Source of the DNA: an uncultured Chloroflexota bacterium
GTDB taxonomy: Bacteria; Chloroflexota; Anaerolineae; Anaerolineales; Anaerolineaceae
Length of the DNA: 9,716 nt
NCBI GenBank assembly: GCA_902795255.1
Contig: CADBKS010000105.1
Coordinates: 1 to 9,716, forward strand
Direction of reading: 5' to 3'
A model generated the notes under the pieces. That model saw only the letters and a program-made list of their open reading frames with translations, was not told where the DNA came from and did not search any database. This document shows, one piece after another, positions 1-4,800 of the stretch (positions are counted from its first letter, which is position 1; each line of letters opens with the position of its first letter). A program made the position numbers and the translations under genes.

Positions 1-816
1 TTTCTGCTTGCCTTCATCAAAATGATCGAATCGGCAGCGGCGGCGGCCGGGCTCATTCTGGTGCTGCACCGGGCCAGGCTGGGTGCCCTGTCACTGCAGG
101 AGCTGCTTGCGCCTCTTCAGCAGCTTTCGGACCTGGTCCCGGCTGTGGATCTGTCCTGGCTGCCGCTGATCCCTCTGCGGTATCAGCTTGCCATCACGTT
201 TGTGATCCTCGTCCTGACGATCATGGACGGGGTCGGACTGCTGCTGATACGGACCGGCACTTCCGGCGGAGGGCTTGTGCGGTTCGTGCATACGGTTCTG
301 TGGATCGGGCACATCGTCATGATCATCGGTGTGATCTTTTGGACTGTCCGGCTGGCCGGAGGATTCGGGGATGCGGGACGGGCTCTGCGGGGACAGTCTT
401 CCGACGCGGCAGCGGCCTTCGGACTGCTCGGCATGTCAACGTATCTCTACGGGATCGCGGCGGCCCTCGGCCTGCTTTATTACGGTAATTACCACCATGA
501 TATACGGGTGGTGCTCAAAACCGTTGAACAGGAGCACCGGACCCGTGAGGCGGCGGCTGTGGGCCGGAACCATCTTTACGGGCGGAGTTTCTGGATGATG
601 CTGGGCAGCGTGCTTTATGCGGCCGTGTCCATCCTGCTCCTAATCGGCCTGCTTTCCGCGGACGCAAAAGGGTCCGCCGAATCGGCAGCCGTGATAAGGT
701 CGGTAATGTATGTGACGGTGTTTTTGGCTGCCAATGCCCTGTACGCGGTCCTGGAATTTCTGAAATACGCCGCGCTGTGCCGCTGTATGCGGAATTTCCG
801 CAAAGCGCACAGATAA
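1..816 (+). CDS. Polytopic membrane protein of unknown function, 5' end cut off by the window
   Basis: The reading frame is open from the first base: seven codons (FLLAFIK) precede the first visible ATG at 22, so the true start probably lies upstream. Numbering from that ATG, 264 residues are visible. Hydrophobic stretches suggest about five or six membrane segments: one including the first ~15 residues, then ~54-76, 90-112, 131-154, 190-211 and 224-250. A polar loop at ~160-188 (NYHHDIRVVLKTVEQEHRTRE) and a basic tail (CRCMRNFRKAHR) are likely cytoplasmic by the positive-inside rule. I see no catalytic motif, transporter signature or ATP-binding site, and do not recognise the family. A strong intrinsic terminator follows the TAA stop, so this is the last gene of its transcript. 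That it is a real gene is likely; its function is unknown. Confidence 0.75.
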   Translation, partial: FLLAFIKMIESAAAAAGLILVLHRARLGALSLQELLAPLQQLSDLVPAVDLSWLPLIPLRYQLAITFVILVLTIMDGVGLLLIRTGTSGGGLVRFVHTVLWIGHIVMIIGVIFWTVRLAGGFGDAGRALRGQSSDAAAAFGLLGMSTYLYGIAAALGLLYYGNYHHDIRVVLKTVEQEHRTREAAAVGRNHLYGRSFWMMLGSVLYAAVSILLLIGLLSADAKGSAESAAVIRSVMYVTVFLAANALYAVLEFLKYAALCRCMRNFRKAHR

Positions 817-841
817 GAGCAGTCTGCAGACGCTATAACCG

Positions 842-875
842 ACAGCCCGCCGGACGACGGGCTGTTTTGTTTTTG
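842..875 (+). terminator. Intrinsic terminator after the membrane protein gene
   Basis: A perfect 8-bp stem (ACAGCCCG at 842-849 with CGGGCTGT at 858-865, 8-nt loop) is followed by a T-rich run, TTTTGTTTTTG. It lies 26 bases after the stop of the upstream gene on the same strand. It separates that gene from the next + strand set. Confidence 0.85.
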
Positions 876-897
876 TAAGATCCTGCAGGGTTATAAT
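867..897 (+). promoter_or_regulatory. Candidate promoter for the DUF5655-MBL-esterase set
   Basis: A perfect TATAAT sits at 892-897, right after the preceding terminator. The best -35-like hexamer is TTGTTT at 867-872, with a long 19-bp spacer. If the -10 is real, transcription would start at about 903-905, on top of the ATG at 904, giving a leaderless or nearly leaderless mRNA. The hexamer is seen; promoter function is inferred. Confidence 0.4.
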
Positions 898-903
898 AAT
901 GAA

Positions 904-1290
904 ATGGAGCGGGATCACACGGAATATCGGGAATTTTTTGCCGGACATGAGGAGCTGCTGCCGCTGTTCGGAGCATTTTGGGAGATGCTGTACGAGCGGT
1001 TCCCGGATACTTCGGTGCGTGCCGGGAAGACCCAGCTGTCCTTTTCGAACCGGCATGTTTACGCGTGCCTCTCTTTTCTGCGGGTCCGGAAACGCCCGGG
1101 GCTTCCCGCTCACTATTTCGTCCTGACACTCGGGCTCCCTTATCCGCTTATGTCGGAGCGGGTGGCTGTGCGGTCCGAACCATACCCGGGCCGGTGGACA
1201 ACGCATATTCCGATCGGCAGCACGGATGAGCTTGACGGAGAGCTGTTCGGCTGGATCGAACAGGCTTATGTTTTTTCCGAGATCAAATAA
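904..1290 (+). CDS. DUF5655 domain protein
   Basis: This 128-residue protein matches what I recall of DUF5655, a small domain of unknown function found alone or at the C-terminus of larger proteins. The supporting pattern is an N-terminal helical part (EYREFFAGHEELLPLFGAFW), then KTQLSFSNRHVYACLSFLRV at ~42-61, then EPYPGRWTTHIPIGSTDELD near the end, followed by a C-terminal helix. There is no signal peptide or membrane segment, so it should be cytoplasmic. The start is uncertain: ATG 904 has no good ribosome binding site, and a perfect TATAAT ends only six bases upstream, so translation may be leaderless. A downstream in-frame Met (28th residue) would cut into the domain, so 904 is preferred. 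The stop is 15 bases before the next gene, suggesting co-transcription. Confidence 0.8.
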   Translation: MERDHTEYREFFAGHEELLPLFGAFWEMLYERFPDTSVRAGKTQLSFSNRHVYACLSFLRVRKRPGLPAHYFVLTLGLPYPLMSERVAVRSEPYPGRWTTHIPIGSTDELDGELFGWIEQAYVFSEIK

Positions 1291-1305
1291 GCGGGAGGAT
1301 GACGG

Positions 1306-1890
1306 ATGATCCGGCTGAAATACGGGAATACGAACACCTTTTACATCCCGGGGAAGGAAGGCGGGCTGCTGATCGATACCGATTACGCGGGGACGCTGCC
1401 GCTCTTTTTCCATGCTGTAAAGGCTGCTGGGATTGCTGTCAGCGACATCCGGTACCTGCTTGCGACGCATTATCATCCGGACCATATCGGGCTGGCCGGC
1501 GAACTGCAGCAGCTCGGGGTGAAGCTTGTTATTGCCGACGTACAGCTGGATCAGGTCCATTACGCGGACAAAATCTTTGCCCGGGACAAACGGCTGCGCT
1601 ATGTGCCGCCGGATGAAAAGACGGCAGCAGTGATCCGCATTGACGAGAGCCGGGATTTTCTGCGGAAGCTCGGGATCAGCGGGGAGATCATCCATACGCC
1701 GAGCCACAGTCCGGACAGCATCACGCTGATCCTGGATGACGGGGACTGCTTTCCGGGGGACCTGGAGCCGCTTGCCTACCTTGCTGCCTATGACGGGACG
1801 AACCCCGCGCTGCAGCGGGACTGGGACGCGGTGCTGAAGCACCATCCGAAACGCATCCTGTACGCGCACGCGAATGAGCAGATCCTCTGA
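1306..1890 (+). CDS. Metallo-beta-lactamase-fold hydrolase
   Basis: A compact 194-residue cytoplasmic MBL-fold enzyme. The metal ligands of the family are present: HxHxDH as THYHPDH (H55, H57, D59, H60), a third-motif His in TPSHSPDS (H134), the bridging Asp in FPGDLEP (D152) and a last His in YAHANEQ (H188). It should therefore bind a dinuclear metal centre and hydrolyse an ester, thioester or lactone-type substrate; the substrate cannot be read from the sequence. The protein is somewhat shorter than common MBL hydrolases (~210-250), with little beyond the core fold. The start is supported by GGGAGG at 1293-1298, seven bases before ATG 1306; another ATG at 1299 is out of frame. It lies 15 bases after the DUF5655 gene and 43 before the esterase gene, probably in one operon. 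Confidence 0.9.
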   Translation: MIRLKYGNTNTFYIPGKEGGLLIDTDYAGTLPLFFHAVKAAGIAVSDIRYLLATHYHPDHIGLAGELQQLGVKLVIADVQLDQVHYADKIFARDKRLRYVPPDEKTAAVIRIDESRDFLRKLGISGEIIHTPSHSPDSITLILDDGDCFPGDLEPLAYLAAYDGTNPALQRDWDAVLKHHPKRILYAHANEQIL

Positions 1891-1933
1891 CCCGGGAAGG
1901 CTGGCGCCGGAAATCAAATGATGAGGAGAACCA

Positions 1934-2602
1934 ATGTCTGAACGGGAATTTACGCTTTATCCGGAAACCGCCTGCGGTTCCGGGGCCCCGATCGTTATTT
2001 TTCATGGATTCCGTGACGAGGCCGAAACCGTCCGACGGGAGATGGAGAATTTCGGCTGCCCTCCGTGTGTGCTGGCAGCGGTCCGGATCACGGACTGGGA
2101 GCAGACACTTTCCCCGTGGGAAGCGCCGCGGGTCTTCCGCGGGGCCGATGATTTCGGCAGCGGAGCGGACCGCTATATCGAAGAACTGACCGGGGAGATC
2201 CTCCCGGCAGTCCGGCGTCAGTCCGGCTCCGAAGGTCCCTGCTTCATTGCCGGATATTCGTTCGCCGGGCTGTTCGCGCTGTACAGCCTCTACCGGACGG
2301 ATGCCTTCAGCGGGGCGGTTTCGGCGTCCGGCTCGCTTTGGTTCCCCGGATTCGCGGAGTTTGCCATGTCCCATCCGTTCTGCCGTCAGCCGGAGCGGAT
2401 CTGTCTTTCCCTGGGTGACCGGGAAAGCCATACCCGCAATGAAGTGATGCGGACCGTCGGGGAGCGGACGGAAATGCTTTGCCGGTATTATCAGCGTCTC
2501 GGGATCAGCTGCACCTTTGAGATCGATCCGGGCAATCACTTTCAGGATCCGGAAAAGCGCATGGCCCGCGGGATCACGCGGATCCTGCAGAGAGACAGCT
2601 GA
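1934..2602 (+). CDS. Alpha/beta-hydrolase, small serine esterase-like
   Basis: A 222-residue alpha/beta-hydrolase resembling the putative-esterase group (enterochelin-esterase-like and esterase D-like proteins). Seen in the sequence: an oxyanion-type HGF turn after strand 3 (VIFHGFRDE, ~22-30), the nucleophile elbow GYSFAG with Ser109, SGSLWFPGF after the next strand, SLGDRES at ~159-165 with the likely acid Asp162, and the catalytic His in PGNHF (His202). The triad is therefore complete and the enzyme probably active; its substrate is unknown. There is no signal peptide, so it should be cytoplasmic. GGAG at 1923-1926 supports the start. It is the last gene of the + strand set and runs into a convergent intergenic region. 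Confidence 0.85.
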   Translation: MSEREFTLYPETACGSGAPIVIFHGFRDEAETVRREMENFGCPPCVLAAVRITDWEQTLSPWEAPRVFRGADDFGSGADRYIEELTGEILPAVRRQSGSEGPCFIAGYSFAGLFALYSLYRTDAFSGAVSASGSLWFPGFAEFAMSHPFCRQPERICLSLGDRESHTRNEVMRTVGERTEMLCRYYQRLGISCTFEIDPGNHFQDPEKRMARGITRILQRDS

Positions 2603-2700
2603 CGGGAGGCCCGGTCGATATCAACATCGGAATGAACGGAGACATCGGCGGGGCGGAGAGGGCAGTCATCAGTGATCTCACGGGGTCTCCATCGGATATT

Positions 2701-2732
2701 ACCGGACCGGCCACTTCCGCGGCCGGTCCGGT
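2701..2732 (+). terminator. Strong hairpin in the convergent intergenic region, possible terminator for the esterase gene
   Basis: A perfect 12-bp GC-rich stem (2701-2712 with 2721-2732) encloses an 8-nt loop (ACTTCCGC); a G.U and a U-A pair extend it by two. It is ~100 bases downstream of the esterase stop. No T-run follows on the + strand and none on the - strand, so it is not a textbook intrinsic terminator. It may act as an RNA 3'-end stabiliser or a factor-assisted stop. Confidence 0.4.
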
Positions 2733-2741
2733 GAGCTGGTC

Positions 2742-2771
2742 AAAAAAATCGTCAATGCCGATATCGGCATT
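2742..2771 (-). terminator. Palindromic terminator of the SDR gene
   Basis: AATGCCGATATCGGCATT (2754-2771) is a perfect 18-bp palindrome. Read on the - strand it gives a 7-bp stem with an ATAT loop, then GACGA and seven consecutive Ts (complement of the A-run at 2742-2748). It lies 20 bases beyond the stop of the SDR gene on the same strand. The five-base gap before the T-run makes it slightly imperfect. Confidence 0.65.
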
Positions 2772-2790
2772 CAGCTGCCGTAAACGTTCT

Positions 2791-3816
2791 TCAGATCTCA
2801 GCCTTTGAACGCTCCAGCGCCGCGATCACGCGGTCGCACCAGGCATCGAACTCCGGATCCTCTTTCTGGCACTCTTCCGGATGGGAGAGAATATGATCCA
2901 GGGCGATCCGTACACCGATATGGAAGGGGACCGTCGTGCACATGGTGTTGGCGAGCCGCCTGAGCTTGCTGTTGTCAAAGACGACGGATACCGCTTTGTC
3001 ACCCAGCAGTTCTCCCTCAAAATCATAGCCGTAAGGCGCACCGGCCGCGGCAAGATAGTCACTGGCGACATGGTAAGCATGCAGCTGCACACCCAGCGCA
3101 TCCGCGATCGTCTGATAGATCTGGTCCCAGGTCAGGACTTCATTCCCGGTGATCTGGAATGCCTCGCCGATCGCGTGGCGGTTCCCCATCAGCGCGGTGT
3201 ATCCGACGGCGAAATCGGTGTTGAAGGTCAGGTGCCACAGGCTGCTCCCGTCCCCCTGGATGATTACGGGTTTCCCGTCCATGATCCGTTTGATGACCTG
3301 CCAGGAGCCGTTTTTTCCGTGCACGCCCAGCGGGATCTTCCTTTCGTCATAGGTGTGGCTGGGGCGGACGATGGTGACCGGGAAGCCTTCTTCACGGCAG
3401 ACTTTCATCAGGAATTCCTCACAGGCGATCTTATTGCGGGAATATTCCCAGTGCGGGTTGGAAAGCGTCGTCCCTTCCGTGATGATATAGCCGGCGGCCG
3501 GCTTGTGATAGGCCGAAGCGGAGGAAATGTATATGTACTGGCGGGTCCTGCCTTTGAACAGGCGGTAGTCCCGCCCGACCTGGTCCGGGGTGAAACCGAT
3601 GAACTCCCCGACCACGTCGAATACGGTATCCCCCAGCGCGTCCAGCACCGCCTGCTCATCATTGATATCGGCGGTGATCAGATGTACGTTCTCCGGGATG
3701 ACGCTGCTGCGGTTCCCGCGGTTGATCAGCCAGAGGTCCCAGTTGGGGTCTGCCGCGATTTTCCGGGTGATTGCGGTACTGATCGTACCGGTCCCGCCGA
3801 TAAATAATGCTTTCAT
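2791..3816 (-). CDS. NAD(P)-dependent epimerase/dehydratase, SDR superfamily
   Basis: A 341-residue extended/atypical short-chain dehydrogenase/reductase of usual length for the family. The N-terminal Rossmann motif is FIGGTGTIS (6-13, with Ser in place of the last Gly, as in the GGTGTIS-type subgroup), followed by LINRGN at 30-35, typical of the strand-2 cofactor-specificity loop. Further along are the acidic ITADIND turn, the catalytic-strand Ser pair in YISSASAY (98-99), and YSRNK with Tyr125 and Lys129 matching YxxxK. RPSHTYDE and the WHLTFNTDFA segment (~194-203) match the substrate-side region of nucleotide-sugar epimerase-like proteins. It likely acts on a sugar or sugar-nucleotide with NAD(P), but the substrate is not readable. 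The start is clear: AGGAGGAG at 3823-3830, six bases upstream. It lies 41 bases downstream of the metallophosphoesterase gene, probably in one operon. Confidence 0.9.
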   Translation of the reverse strand: MKALFIGGTGTISTAITRKIAADPNWDLWLINRGNRSSVIPENVHLITADINDEQAVLDALGDTVFDVVGEFIGFTPDQVGRDYRLFKGRTRQYIYISSASAYHKPAAGYIITEGTTLSNPHWEYSRNKIACEEFLMKVCREEGFPVTIVRPSHTYDERKIPLGVHGKNGSWQVIKRIMDGKPVIIQGDGSSLWHLTFNTDFAVGYTALMGNRHAIGEAFQITGNEVLTWDQIYQTIADALGVQLHAYHVASDYLAAAGAPYGYDFEGELLGDKAVSVVFDNSKLRRLANTMCTTVPFHIGVRIALDHILSHPEECQKEDPEFDAWCDRVIAALERSKAEI

Positions 3817-3822
3817 TTGATA

Positions 3823-3830
3823 CTCCTCCT
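3823..3830 (-). promoter_or_regulatory. Ribosome binding site of the SDR gene
   Basis: AGGAGGAG on the - strand, six bases before the ATG at 3816. A near-perfect Shine-Dalgarno sequence that fixes the start. Confidence 0.85.
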
Positions 3831-3857
3831 GCGGAATTACGGTCCGCGGCCGGTGTT

Positions 3858-4625
3858 TCAGCCGTTTTCCGGCCGGATATAGACGATCTCGGGTTCGTTA
3901 TTGATCCGCGGGATCCGGACGGGATTGGAAAGTCCGCGGCTGATGACCAGCCGTCCGTCCTTTACCCCGGAGGTGAGACGCGGGAAGAACCCCTGCCCCG
4001 GAGCGAGGACTCCGAAGGATTCCCGGCTGAAAGGCAGACGGAACCGCCACTGCCCGCCGTGCGCATGGCCGGAGAGGATCAGGTCGATCGGGCGTCCCTT
4101 CAGGTACTTCGGATAATACTCCGGATGATGGCAGAGCAGGATCCGGTACCCATCCTGCTGTTCAAACGCTTCCAGCCAGTCCAGTGCCGGACAGATCGGA
4201 TAGCGGTGGAGCTCGCGGATGGAGATCGGGTAATCCCCGGCCTCCGGATGCGCTGCCCGGACCTCCTGATAAGCCGTGTAAAACGCGGAGCTCAGTCCGC
4301 CGATCACGGTGCCGCGGTACCGTGCCCAGCGGTCATGGAGCAGGATGACGCCGGAGGCACCGATCTTTTCCAGGTCCTCCGCCGTCAGCAGCCATTCGTG
4401 GTTGCCGAGACTCACATAGGTCGGTGCGATCCCTGCGCATCCGCGCAGCAGCGCACATTCCTTTATCCCCGGGTTATCCTCGAACACCAGGTCGCCGGCG
4501 ATCGTGATGACCTCCGGCCGGTGTTTTTCCAGAGAGCGCAGGATCGGGTATGGTTCGCTGTTATGAAAATCAGCCAGCAGCGCCAGACCGACCGGACAGG
4601 GCAGCCGGTAAATGGTTTCGATCAT
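3858..4625 (-). CDS. Metallophosphoesterase, calcineurin-like
   Basis: A 255-residue calcineurin-like metallophosphoesterase. Its metal-binding motifs occur in family order: LLADFH (Asp19, His21), AGDLV (Asp45), GNHEW (Asn75, His76), CHHPEY (His166/167) and SGHAHGGQ (His187, His189). That is a full dinuclear-metal site, so it should be an active phosphohydrolase, in the group related to YkuE/YaeI-type enzymes. Those relatives carry an N-terminal membrane segment or export signal; this one starts directly with the catalytic domain and appears cytoplasmic. The frame is open back to 4742, but the start at 4625 is chosen because GGGAGGAG lies 11 bases upstream (4637-4644) and homology begins there; the 39 upstream codons cross a hairpin and look non-coding. 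The SDR gene follows after 41 bases. Confidence 0.88.
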   Translation of the reverse strand: MIETIYRLPCPVGLALLADFHNSEPYPILRSLEKHRPEVITIAGDLVFEDNPGIKECALLRGCAGIAPTYVSLGNHEWLLTAEDLEKIGASGVILLHDRWARYRGTVIGGLSSAFYTAYQEVRAAHPEAGDYPISIRELHRYPICPALDWLEAFEQQDGYRILLCHHPEYYPKYLKGRPIDLILSGHAHGGQWRFRLPFSRESFGVLAPGQGFFPRLTSGVKDGRLVISRGLSNPVRIPRINNEPEIVYIRPENG

Positions 4626-4636
4626 AAATTGAAGTT

Positions 4637-4644
4637 CTCCTCCC
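4637..4644 (-). promoter_or_regulatory. Ribosome binding site deciding the metallophosphoesterase start
   Basis: GGGAGGAG on the - strand, 11 bases before ATG 4625. It argues against the longer open frame starting at 4742. Confidence 0.75.
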
Positions 4645-4674
4645 TGAATCATAAAGCAGAAAACATCCCGCGTT

Positions 4675-4719
4675 AAAAATTGCATTACATCGGATGCCCG
4701 AACCGGGCAGCGCTGTAAT
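4675..4719 (-). terminator. Hairpin plus T-run upstream of the metallophosphoesterase gene (second terminator or attenuator)
   Basis: Outer arms ATTACA (4684-4689) and TGTAAT (4714-4719) enclose an inner 6-bp stem, TGCCCG (4695-4700) with CGGGCA (4704-4709), over a 3-nt loop. Read on the - strand the structure is followed by GCAATTTTT. It lies ~60 bases before the metallophosphoesterase start and just past the terminator of the exported-protein gene. It could be a backup terminator for that gene or an attenuator in the downstream leader. Confidence 0.45.
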
Positions 4720-4740
4720 TTGCGGATCCGGCGGGAATGC

Positions 4741-4768
4741 AAAAGGGGCCGTTCCGTGCGGCCCCTTT
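4741..4768 (-). terminator. Intrinsic terminator of the exported repeat-protein gene
   Basis: A perfect 10-bp stem (AAAGGGGCCG at 4742-4751 with CGGCCCCTTT at 4759-4768) with a 7-nt loop, ending in TTTT on the - strand. It sits 32 bases after the TAA stop at 4801. The A/T ends of the stem are symmetric, so it could also work from the other side, but no + strand gene feeds it. Confidence 0.8.
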
Positions 4769-4800
4769 CCGGATATTCATGAAAAAACGGTGCTCAGGGT

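Noticed and set aside
640..1917. A 425-codon open frame on the - strand
   Set aside because: It runs antisense across the membrane protein, DUF5655 and MBL genes, all of which have recognisable domains. Its translation is Arg/Pro/Gln-rich with no motif, typical of a GC-rich shadow frame.
2754..2771. Perfect 18-bp palindrome considered as a repressor operator
   Set aside because: It lies between convergent gene ends, and on the - strand it is followed by a run of seven Ts, so a terminator for the SDR gene is the better explanation.
2881..4676. Two long + strand open frames opposite the SDR and metallophosphoesterase genes
   Set aside because: The - strand readings carry complete family motifs and good ribosome binding sites; the + strand frames have none and are antisense shadows.
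4626..4742. 39-residue N-terminal extension of the metallophosphoesterase
   Set aside because: It crosses a hairpin and T-run, has no family similarity, and a strong ribosome binding site precedes the Met at 4625.
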